From Spirosoma endophyticum (GTDB taxonomy: Bacteria; Bacteroidota; Bacteroidia; Cytophagales; Spirosomataceae): DNA of 48,795 nucleotides. Shown piece by piece: positions 1 to 6,560 of the stretch. Position 1 is the first letter of the stretch, and each line of letters begins with the position of its first letter. A model generated the notes under the pieces. The model was not told where the DNA came from and searched no databases. It was given only the letters and a program-made list of their open reading frames with translations. A program made the position numbers and the translations under genes. The DNA lies in NCBI RefSeq assembly GCF_900112365.1, contig NZ_FOLQ01000021.1, positions 48,054-96,848 of the forward strand, read 5' to 3'.

Positions 1-18
1 GCTATTGCAAAACCTCAC

Positions 19-80
19 TGTACAACAATCATTGTACACTAGCTTACATACGAAAAGCGTACAATGTGTGTATGTTGTAC
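19..80. repeat. Nested palindromes built on TGTACAA
   Basis: Four TGTACAA-like half-sites lie in 62 bp. TGTACAA at 19-25 pairs with TTGTACA at 32-38, and GTACAA at 59-64 pairs with TTGTAC at 75-80; ACATAC at 46-51 pairs with GTATGT at 70-75. The arrangement could be a multi-site operator or the end of an element lying beyond the left edge. No gene starts close by on either strand within the window, so the role is unknown. Confidence 0.5.
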
Positions 81-660
81 AGACAGAATCCAGTGTCCAG
101 AAAAAGGACTATGCTAGTAAGTGGGGCTGCTACATTTTACTGGACATTAGATTAAGGACAATCTATCTTAGTAGACCGTGAAATCAAGGAGACAGTGCGG
201 CCGCACGGGCGGCCCCGGATGAATTTAAAAAGTTAGCCGTGGAGCTGTCAGGGCAAAAGGTTTTTAAAAAGTAACCGTCATAACCCTATAAATTCATACA
301 TTTAAAGGCCAAAAAATAATGTTAAATGAACTTCTTAAATAACTACTATTCAGCTTATTGTACGCATTATAAGGGTATTTGGAAAATCGTTCACGTAAAA
401 CCTTGGCCAACTGGACGCTACTTGTTAAGCAGAGTAAAGTTCTGACTCTTTTTTTTAACGCCTAAAAGGGTTCAAGAAAAAGTTATCTTTTCTCAACGAA
501 TACTAAAAAAAGTATAAAGCCTAAATATAAAAATAATTAGATTTCCGAAAGCCTTTATACCCGTAAAGTACAATTCCAAGAAACCAAATAATTGGGGTAT
601 CAGACAAGTAGTATGGCTTCTCGTATCAGGCAAACCGACAATTGTACCGATTGAGCCTTG
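81..660. other. Gene-poor stretch with a short coding-like remnant
   Basis: No complete gene is seen. At 217-276 the plus strand reads PDEFKKLAVELSGQKVFKK and then a stop, which looks like a fragment of a real protein; the DEFKKLAVELS part recalls the start of IS3-type orfA proteins, but this is too short to assign. At 389-487 there is a diverged copy of sequence found at 44365-44462. The rest is AT-rich and lies downstream of the 661-2355 gene. Confidence 0.4.
389..487 (+). repeat. Diverged repeat, copy A
   Basis: This segment begins GTTCACGTAAAACCTTGGCC and aligns over roughly 100 bp with 44365-44462. Shared blocks are GTTCACG, AAAACC, CTTGGC, TGGA, TGTTAA, the GCCTAAAAG/GCCTGAAAG block, and a terminal GTTCA-GAAAA. 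Copy A lies 3' of the kinase at 661 and copy B lies 5' of the kinase at 41616. It holds no open reading frame. Confidence 0.5.
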
Positions 661-2355
661 TTAGTCGGTTACTTCATCCGATTCTGAATTGGCCTGCTTC
701 AGATGTAGCAGTTTAGCCATCAGGTTGAGGAGAACCGTTAAATCCACGGGCTTGACCAGATGCCCATCGAATCCAGCCGCCTGTGTACGCTGCTGGTCTT
801 CTTCCTGACCATAACCCGTTAACGCAATCACTACTATATGCTGCCCCCAGGGTTGCTGGCGGATCTGCCGACAGGTTTCGTAGCCATCCAACTCAGGCAT
901 CCCAATATCCAACAGAATGGCCTCTGGTTGACCTTGTTCGGCCGCTTCGATACCCGCTCGCCCACTGGTTCGGGTATGAACTTCATAGCCTTTCAGCTTT
1001 AAGAGCATGCCCAGGGTCATAGCCGCATCGGCATTGTCATCAATCACTAAAATGCGTAAGACCCCCGCTTTACCGGGTGTCTCGGCTATTGGTTTCCTGG
1101 TGCCCCCGGTGACGACAGCTACCGTAGGTAGGTGAACCGTGAAGGTACTGCCCTGGTCTAGCCCTGCACTTTGGGCAGCCACCCGTCCCCCATGCAGCTC
1201 CACCAACCGCTTGACCAGCGTTAGTCCCAGACCCAGGCCCCCTTTGGAACGAGCCAGGGAGTTATCCACCTGCGTAAACAACTCAAAAATGGACGAAAAT
1301 TGATCAGCTGGTAAGCCAATGCCGTTGTCCCGTACCACCAGGATGGCTTCCCCATCCTGGTGGTGAAGGCGTAGCCAAACCGATCCCTGCTCGTCGGTAT
1401 AGCGAGCCCCGTTGGTCAGTAAGTTAGTCACCACCTGCGCTAATCGGGTGGCATCACCCGCCAGGTAAATCGGCCCCGTGGGTAGCTCCACGTGTAAGCG
1501 CCGCCCCTGCTGAAACAGTGACCGCACGGATTCGATGGCTTGTTGCACCAGGACCACCAGATTCACCCGCTCGGTTTTGAGCTCGATTTTTCCCCGGCTG
1601 ATGCGGCTCACATCCAGCAGATCATCCACCATGTGCACTAAATGGTTCACCTGCCGATTCATCATTCCAACGGCTTTTTCCGTCATCGGGCCCGGTTCTT
1701 GGCTTACCGCCAGAATGGCTAGCCCACTCCGGACCGTAGCCAGGGGGTTGCGGAGTTCATGGGCCAGCATGGCCAGGAACTCATCCTTCCGCTGATCTGC
1801 CTGTTGCATAACTTGGGCGGCCTGCTCCATCAGTTGGTGGGCCTTTACCTGTTGAGTGAGCATCGCCCGGGCTTGCTCCAGGGTGTCAAGTTGCTGAATG
1901 TGAAAGGCAATCAACTCGGTGAAGGCCGTAAAAAGGCCTTTAATCTTAACGGTATCCAGCTGAGTTGGCTGGGGATCAATGGCACAGAGAGTGCCGAAGA
2001 ACTCGCCCGATGGCAGAAAGATGGGGAAGGAAATATAACTCTGAAAGCCATACAGGGCCGGCGTCGGATGCTGGCAATAGACCTGGCTTTTCTGGACGTG
2101 TTCGATGAGAACGGGGTGGTGAGTATCCTGAATCTGTTGACAAATGGTGGTTTCAATCGGGAGTTCTCCCCCGGCTTCCAGCCCAAATTGGATCTCATCC
2201 CGCACCTGGCAGGCGATCCAGCGGTCAGACGTAACGCGGGCCACGACAGCAAAGCCCATACCGGTGGTTTGGCAGATGACCGCTAGCAGGGTGGGTAAGA
2301 TGGGTATGTGTTTGACCCGTTCAATCTGGACGGTCAATGGAAGGTCTGCCTGCAT
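661..2355 (-). CDS. GAF-domain hybrid histidine kinase with C-terminal receiver
   Basis: Predicted soluble hybrid sensor kinase of 564 residues. A GAF domain spans about residues 15-155, followed by a short coiled linker and a HisKA domain with the H-box AHELRNPL (phospho-acceptor His199). The ATPase domain follows, with N-box NLLTNGARYT near 311-320, G1 box DNGIGLP near 343-349 and G2 box GGLGLGLTL near 372-380. The C-terminal receiver has the acidic pair DD at 439-440, acceptor Asp483 in LLDIGMPELDGYE, and a conserved Lys in HLVKPVD. There are no membrane segments, so it should sense a cytoplasmic signal. The kinase-receiver core is closely similar to the gene at 6561-8978, which suggests duplication. 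The ATG at 2355 has no clear ribosome-binding site. Its output partner is unknown because the receiver carries no DNA-binding domain. Confidence 0.93.
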   Translation of the reverse strand: MQADLPLTVQIERVKHIPILPTLLAVICQTTGMGFAVVARVTSDRWIACQVRDEIQFGLEAGGELPIETTICQQIQDTHHPVLIEHVQKSQVYCQHPTPALYGFQSYISFPIFLPSGEFFGTLCAIDPQPTQLDTVKIKGLFTAFTELIAFHIQQLDTLEQARAMLTQQVKAHQLMEQAAQVMQQADQRKDEFLAMLAHELRNPLATVRSGLAILAVSQEPGPMTEKAVGMMNRQVNHLVHMVDDLLDVSRISRGKIELKTERVNLVVLVQQAIESVRSLFQQGRRLHVELPTGPIYLAGDATRLAQVVTNLLTNGARYTDEQGSVWLRLHHQDGEAILVVRDNGIGLPADQFSSIFELFTQVDNSLARSKGGLGLGLTLVKRLVELHGGRVAAQSAGLDQGSTFTVHLPTVAVVTGGTRKPIAETPGKAGVLRILVIDDNADAAMTLGMLLKLKGYEVHTRTSGRAGIEAAEQGQPEAILLDIGMPELDGYETCRQIRQQPWGQHIVVIALTGYGQEEDQQRTQAAGFDGHLVKPVDLTVLLNLMAKLLHLKQANSESDEVTD

Positions 2356-2536
2356 CAGGGGCGGGGGCTTGTTCGTTTATAAAGGTATCGGTTTGTCAGA
2401 TTAATTACGTTTGTTTTTCCTTATGATCGTTTAGATTAACTAGGATTATTGAATAACCAGGATTATTGCGTTGCAGCGGCTGAACTCGGGACGCTTCCGG
2501 GACTATCTAACGGTCAGGCCTCTTTATCAATATCTC

Positions 2537-2679
2537 GGTAGTGGCTGAACTGTGTTGATAATCGTTAATCCCAGACCAACGTGTGGATGGCTTTAAAGCA
2601 TAAGTATGCCGCAATCAATATTTTATGGCTTATCTATTCAATGGTTACGTTTGCTAATCAACACAGCTGAGCCACTACC
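2537..2679. repeat. Imperfect inverted repeat in a gene-free gap
   Basis: The gap from 2356 to 2941 holds no convincing gene. Within it a 23-bp arm at 2537-2559 (GGTAGTGGCTGAACTGTGTT then GAT) is matched in reverse complement at 2657-2679 with two mismatches, enclosing about 97 bp. The enclosed sequence has no transposase. This could be a small non-autonomous element, a large hairpin or paired regulator sites. A 64-residue open frame at 2606-2800 starts inside the loop and runs through the right arm; I do not regard it as a gene. Confidence 0.6.
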
Positions 2680-2941
2680 AAGCATTTTTCTTCTTTCTAA
2701 ACGGATTTCTCCGGGTTACGTAAGCTACGTATTACATTTAGCCCTCTACATTCGGCTGAGTAATCCTATTAAGGCTTTTCAGTTAACACGCCAGAAATAA
2801 TGGGCAAATCTTTGTTTAACATTTTCCTTAATTTGTCTAAACAAAAAATCCAAACACCCCGTATAGGTTTACAACATTAATGGGTTTAAGACGACTCCCG
2901 CCTGAGTTAATGAATAGGTCTAAGCAGGCCGTGTAATTAGT

Positions 2942-3499
2942 ATGTACCACAAAACGATGCTCACACTTTATATGAAATCTATTGACAATCAGAAGCAGAT
3001 TAGGACTTTTGAGTGTCAACTTTATCAGCTAGAGACGGTTCTTGACACGTTAAACTTGATTGCTGCTGCTGGTAATCTCCTTCTGGAAACGTATATCGTT
3101 GAAGATGGCCACCGGACCAATCTATCCCATCAGGCTTTCGACGGCCAAGATTTATTGCGGCCTATTCGGGCTTTGCAAACGCAATGGGAAGCCCTGTTAA
3201 GCCAGCCCAGAGTAGTGATTCTGGCCACAATTGATCGGTTTCTGCTGGAGATGGTGTTGCAACGCATTGATCAGTACGAAGTGGTCATGGCGAGTTACGA
3301 TTGCACGATTACTAAACTGGAGAATCTCTTGTTAAAAACCCAGCAGCGACTCAGCGCGAGTGCTCAACGAGTGCACCTACTGAGCCATTATCAAACCATT
3401 CTTACCCGTCAGCGCCGCTATGTTGACCAGGCCCAGGTGGGCCGAGATGAATGGTTGGAAAAGCTTACCCGACTGAAACAAGCTCGTCAACCAATTTGA
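2942..3499 (+). CDS. Hypothetical protein, FDG-W family with coiled-coil tail
   Basis: I do not recognise this 185-residue protein. Its first 90 residues belong to a small family found three times here. The shared pattern is a Leu-rich helix, then a VEDGHRT-like loop, AFDG, and RALQTQWEALLSQP. Relatives are the 85-residue protein at 39325-39582 and the frameshifted copy at 35212-35530. The remaining residues (about 90-185) are rich in Leu, Gln and Arg and look helical or coiled-coil. No signal peptide or membrane segment is apparent. Translation could also start at ATG 2957 or 2972, since nothing marks one start clearly. It stands alone, converging on the minus-strand pair at 3521-4076. Confidence 0.65.
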   Translation: MYHKTMLTLYMKSIDNQKQIRTFECQLYQLETVLDTLNLIAAAGNLLLETYIVEDGHRTNLSHQAFDGQDLLRPIRALQTQWEALLSQPRVVILATIDRFLLEMVLQRIDQYEVVMASYDCTITKLENLLLKTQQRLSASAQRVHLLSHYQTILTRQRRYVDQAQVGRDEWLEKLTRLKQARQPI

Positions 3500-3520
3500 C
3501 GGAGTAGTCGCCAATAAGGA

Positions 3521-3742
3521 CTAGGGGCTAATTCGGACGGAGTAGTCGAAGATTCCCTTACCTCTGCCCCGGGTTGTGAGTCCCAGGAGTGCCTTGACCG
3601 ATTGGCGTTTTCGCAGGGCACTCTCAATGCTAATTTGCATATGAGGCCGCTCCGTTAGCCACTCTTTAAAGCCTACCTGTTCATCCAGCGATAAAGTAGA
3701 TTGATCAATTCCGCGAACGAGTTGTTTGATATCAGTGCCCAT
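3521..3742 (-). CDS. Hypothetical small protein, coupled to upstream gene
   Basis: Unrecognised protein of 73 residues if it starts at the ATG at 3742. An in-frame TTG at 3751 would overlap the stop of the upstream gene. The ATG lies one base after the TAG of the 3744-4076 gene, so the two are very probably translated together. The sequence is rich in charged residues in the middle (ALRKRQSVKALLGLTTRGRGKG) and lacks a signal peptide. The related gene at 19456-19788 has no such partner, so the pairing is not conserved within this window. Confidence 0.55.
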   Translation of the reverse strand: MGTDIKQLVRGIDQSTLSLDEQVGFKEWLTERPHMQISIESALRKRQSVKALLGLTTRGRGKGIFDYSVRISP

Positions 3743-3743
3743 G

Positions 3744-4076
3744 CTAATCAAACTGATTTTGATGTTCCATTAACTGGTCTTTCGTCTCAAATAAACTGAT
3801 CTGTAGCGGAATGAGCTGCACGTTAACATTGACTCTGGGCGAGCCAGCGTGGTCGCCAATGGGCTTTAAGCCGTAAATCGCATTCGTGATCGATAAGGCA
3901 TGCTTTTCTTCAGGCTGTCGGGTCACCAGCGTATTGGCCAGGCTACCATCTAAAATAATCTGCATGATAACGCCCTGAAAATACGGAAATTCATGCGTGG
4001 CGCCAAACGGTTGATCCACCCAGACAGTGTCGCCGACCTTAAACGGAACATCAACGGGTGTAAGACTAAGTTTCAT
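3744..4076 (-). CDS. Hypothetical protein, GDxVWVDQPFG family (copy 1)
   Basis: 110-residue protein without an assigned function. It is a clear paralogue of the equally long protein at 19456-19788: both begin MKL-L-P, and share VGD-VWVDQPFG, THEFP-FQG, IMQIILDGSLANTL, AIYGLKP and GSPRVNVN-QL-PLQ. The Gly-Asp-x-Val-Trp start followed by alternating hydrophobic residues suggests a small beta-barrel such as an SH3- or KOW-like fold; this is inference from pattern only. No export signal is present. It is the first gene of a two-gene unit with 3521-3742. Equal lengths and strong conservation through the full protein argue that both copies are functional. Confidence 0.8.
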   Translation of the reverse strand: MKLSLTPVDVPFKVGDTVWVDQPFGATHEFPYFQGVIMQIILDGSLANTLVTRQPEEKHALSITNAIYGLKPIGDHAGSPRVNVNVQLIPLQISLFETKDQLMEHQNQFD

Positions 4077-4162
4077 AAACGAGAACGATTAATGGATGGT
4101 TGATCAAAGCCTTGTAGCAAAAGTGGATCGTGATAATTACCTATCTTGGCATAGACGAGTTG

Positions 4163-4504
4163 TTACCAGTACCCATCTGGTTTTATTTCTTCGATTGATC
4201 CTGAGCCAATCAATACGTAGTCATCAAAGCCGTCCCGCACGGCTAGGCCCTTGGCTACGAATACGGTATACGTTTTATCCCGAAAGCGGTTCCTCTTTAA
4301 TCTGTCTTCCAGGACATAGCTGGTTAGGCTGATCTTGGCAAACACATTCGCCTGGTGAGCTGAGTAATAAAAATCGTATTGTTGGGATGGTAAAGGGGAC
4401 ATTCGGATACTGTCCGTTGCAACTATAACCGTTGGCTGGCCTTGTGCGGGCGGCTGAGGCAGTGCTAGGCTGATACCGACTAAAAAAAACATAAGTTTCA
4501 TCAT
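4163..4504 (-). CDS. Hypothetical secreted or periplasmic protein
   Basis: 113-residue protein, or 112 if the second Met at 4501 is used. The N-terminus is a typical signal peptide: Met-Lys, the hydrophobic core LMFFLVGISLALP, then a small-residue region ending near PAQGQP. The mature part is polar with several Tyr and Val residues and ends in EEIKPDGYW. I recognise no domain. There is no lipobox Cys, so it is likely periplasmic or secreted rather than a lipoprotein. It is separated from the minus-strand pair at 3521-4076 by about 85 bp and may or may not be co-transcribed with it. Confidence 0.7.
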   Translation of the reverse strand: MMKLMFFLVGISLALPQPPAQGQPTVIVATDSIRMSPLPSQQYDFYYSAHQANVFAKISLTSYVLEDRLKRNRFRDKTYTVFVAKGLAVRDGFDDYVLIGSGSIEEIKPDGYW

Positions 4505-4892
4505 CGAATATTGTTGGCAAAGGGACTAGTGTAAAACAGATGAGGCTTTCTAAAGCAACACCCCTAGAAATCGTAGGGAATCCCAAGTAGCCACTAAAGG
4601 CCTCAATTCAATTCCTCCTTTGTTAAGAAATTACTTGAGAAGGATACCAAAGAATTAATTCGTGTGGAGGTAAATAGGCGTTCAGGAAATCAAAACTAAT
4701 GGTATCCCGTGAGGCTATCTATGATAGGCATCAGTGGTCACTATGACGGTTGTTAAATTAGACAAGGAGCGAGACCGATACAATTCCATACCTGATTAGA
4801 ACTAGACTTGCCCTGCCCGCCCCACCTGTCTCCCGTGTGGAGCTTATGTTTTCTTGGTCACTAATTGTACACGTCGGCAACGACTTTTAACC

Positions 4893-5029
4893 ATGAGCGA
4901 TTCAACGTACACCGAAATTCTCAAACGGACAATGTCCGCAGTACCACCTTTGTCCCAAGAGATAAAGAGCTGCACCTCAAGAAAAAAGCCTGGACCCAGA
5001 TTCTGGCCTCACTCCCCAAGCGGAATTGA
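4893..5029 (+). pseudogene. Small gene broken by a single-base shift
   Basis: An ATG at 4893 opens a frame reading MSDSTYTEILKR. The natural continuation DNVRSTTFVPRDKELHL, then KKKAWTQILASLPKRN and a TGA at 5027-5029, lies in another frame, so one base appears to be missing near 4927. Rejoined, the product would be about 46 residues, charged and helical. The unshifted frame runs on as a low-complexity Ser/Pro tail, which supports the frameshift reading. No family is recognised. The surrounding 4587-5200 interval shows nothing else I can support. Confidence 0.4.
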
Positions 5030-5200
5030 AAAGGCTCAAGCATCCAGCCTAAGCAAACGGTAAGGATCTTGGCGACAACTGAATAGGTTCTCTCCTGTGA
5101 AGGTGTGTCTGCTAGCTCCTTAGGCCCACAATCTGCCAAATTATAAGGCCTAACAAGTAAAAATCAATAAGCCGCCCATATCGCCTGTAGGCGTGTCAAT

Positions 5201-5239
5201 AAACAAAGAACCCGTCGTGATTGGCGGGCTTCCTTGTTT
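5201..5239. terminator. Candidate terminator hairpin
   Basis: AAACAAAGAACCCG at 5201-5214 pairs with CGGGCTTCCTTGTTT at 5225-5239 with one bulge and one mismatch around a 10-base loop. The A-rich left and T-rich right flanks would suit a bidirectional terminator between the broken gene at 4893 and the small gene at 5358. Confidence 0.5.
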
Positions 5240-5267
5240 GATTCCAAACTATTAGTTTCAAATAGTA

Positions 5268-5290
5268 TTGCCCCTCCTGACAAGGGGCAA
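5268..5290. terminator. Perfect 8-bp hairpin, TTGCCCCT/AGGGGCAA
   Basis: TTGCCCCT at 5268-5275 is perfectly complementary to AGGGGCAA at 5283-5290 around a 7-base loop. There is no long T run after it on the plus strand. It may be part of the terminator region with 5201-5239 or lie in the leader of the gene at 5358. A similar GCCCCTC hairpin occurs at 36848-36866. Confidence 0.4.
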
Positions 5291-5357
5291 CTACATAATT
5301 TTGGGAAATAACTCAGCGTCAGCGTTGAAGGTTTATAGAAAAATTAGGGGATAAACG

Positions 5358-5540
5358 ATGAACACCGACATTAATCCTGGCGACCAGGTTAAAGTAATCC
5401 AAATTCCGAAAGGAAGCTTTTACCGGGGACGCTATCAAGCAACCGTGATTGGCCACACCGATGGCAAGCGGATAAGGGTCAGAAATGACCAGGGCCAGTA
5501 CTACGCCCCTTACTTCGCCCAGGTTCGAACAATCCCCTGA
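5358..5540 (+). CDS. Hypothetical small protein, possible SH3/KOW-like fold
   Basis: 60-residue protein starting at an ATG preceded by the A/G-rich stretch TTAGGGGATAAACG, which can serve as a ribosome-binding site. It contains INPGDQVKVIQIPKG, then YRGRYQATVIGHTDGKRIRV and a short basic end. The Gly-Asp-x-Val opening and short beta-rich segments suggest a small nucleic-acid- or protein-binding barrel, but this is inference and no family is recognised. The composition is unlike random frames (few Cys or Ser, many Gly and charged residues). It is a single gene flanked by hairpins at 5201-5290. Confidence 0.65.
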   Translation: MNTDINPGDQVKVIQIPKGSFYRGRYQATVIGHTDGKRIRVRNDQGQYYAPYFAQVRTIP

Positions 5541-5778
5541 TCAGCAATCAGACCTATGAGTGACGACTAAACGATTGCTTTCGTACTGGGTACCTACTTC
5601 GGCAAAAACCACTTCATTACCATTTCAATCGGCTATCTCAGCAACCAGTAGTTGGCGGTCACTATACGCCCAAAAATTCATTCAGGCGCGGCAATCCATG
5701 ATAATCTTAGTGATTTAATTTAGGATATTGCCTTATATCGAATGTATAAGCGTTTTATGGCCCTTAAAATAATGGCCC

Positions 5779-5865
5779 CATCGTACCGAGAGACCTTCCT
5801 TGATGCCAGGCAACCTTGACATGGGCACCGAGCTTTGGGCTTAGGTTCCGGGAATATGTACGATG
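5779..5865 (+). promoter_or_regulatory. Riboswitch-like structured element (tentative)
   Basis: CATCGTAC at 5779-5786 pairs perfectly with GTACGATG at 5858-5865, enclosing 71 bases. Just inside the stem lies GAGAGAC, then TTGATGCCAGGCAACC, which resembles the conserved strand of SAM-I riboswitches (AGAGA after P1, and UGAnG...GGCAACC). The usual GAGGGA...GGCCC part is absent, and no methionine or other gene follows on the plus strand. It may be a degenerate SAM-I aptamer or an unrelated hairpin. The remaining bases of 5541-6053 hold no gene I can support. Confidence 0.3.
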
Positions 5866-5943
5866 ACGGTCGGTGGAAAAAATGCTGTAGCCACTTCCAG
5901 AATGCTGAAGGAAGTTTCAGGTCTCTTGGCGCTTCATTTACTT

Positions 5944-5986
5944 AACCAGATATAGAATCGAGCTGAGTGCGATACTGTATCTGGTT
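5944..5986. terminator. Hairpin with 9-bp perfect stem
   Basis: AACCAGATA at 5944-5952 pairs perfectly with TATCTGGTT at 5978-5986 across a 25-base loop. On the plus strand it is followed by TGCTTTATTCC. It could terminate transcripts from the minus-strand genes at 6054-6423, or follow the riboswitch-like element at 5779-5865. Confidence 0.4.
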
Positions 5987-6053
5987 TGCTTTATTCCCCA
6001 TTTGAGTCGTTTTCACAGCTTTGTAGCTCAAGTACGCTTACTATTTTCCTGAT

Positions 6054-6206
6054 TTACCAAGTGCTCACGGCTACGCTGGCAGGCTTAATCGCAGTCCGAC
6101 TTGTCGACGAACCGATGACTACTTGCGCCATGACCTTATAAAAGCCTTTAACGACTTCTTCGATACGTTTCCAGCCTTTATCACTACGTAGATCCAGGCC
6201 AATCAT
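6054..6206 (-). CDS. Hypothetical 50-residue protein
   Basis: A short open frame starting at an ATG at 6206, seven bases after the stop of the upstream gene at 6214-6423. It begins MIGLDLRSDKGWKRIEEVV and continues with a basic helix-like segment and a Ser/Ala-rich end. The close spacing suggests a two-gene unit. No family is recognised. It is short enough that chance cannot be excluded. Confidence 0.35.
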   Translation of the reverse strand: MIGLDLRSDKGWKRIEEVVKGFYKVMAQVVIGSSTSRTAIKPASVAVSTW

Positions 6207-6213
6207 AGGGCGG

Positions 6214-6423
6214 TCATTCTGGGCTTGTATGGTTAGGAAAGATAAAGCCCCCTAATATTACGGCTGAAGTAGCCTGATGATCGCCCACCTCAATAAAAGC
6301 CAGTTGATTAACCAGCCGGATTAACTTCGTATCCAGGGTGCTACTGACTACATCGTTCAACGAATCCTTCTCCTGAACGGTGGTTTTAATTAATTCAGTA
6401 TAAAGGGCTGATTGGGGTAACAA
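6214..6423 (-). CDS. Hypothetical small protein, F-ELL-Y family member
   Basis: 69-residue frame opening with a TTG codon at 6423; no ATG is available upstream before an in-frame stop. The N-terminus (SALYTELIKTTV... then TKLIRLVNQL) resembles small proteins at 38668-38874 (PLFTELLEQYI) and 39666-39815 (RFSELLTEYV), which share an aromatic-x-ELL-x-x-Tyr start and an acidic helix ending near D-KLI. The C-terminal half is different and more hydrophobic. Function is unknown. The non-ATG start and lone position lower confidence. Confidence 0.45.
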   Translation of the reverse strand: MLPQSALYTELIKTTVQEKDSLNDVVSSTLDTKLIRLVNQLAFIEVGDHQATSAVILGGFIFPNHTSPE

Positions 6424-6560
6424 GAGCTGTATGACGGGAGACTTTCAAGTACGATTCCGTAAACGGCAAGGGCTGAAATGCTCTTGCCCACTCGACGACC
6501 CCACTTTGCTTACACATGAAATGAGTGTATAGAAACAAAGCGTTAAGTGCTCAATCTTGA

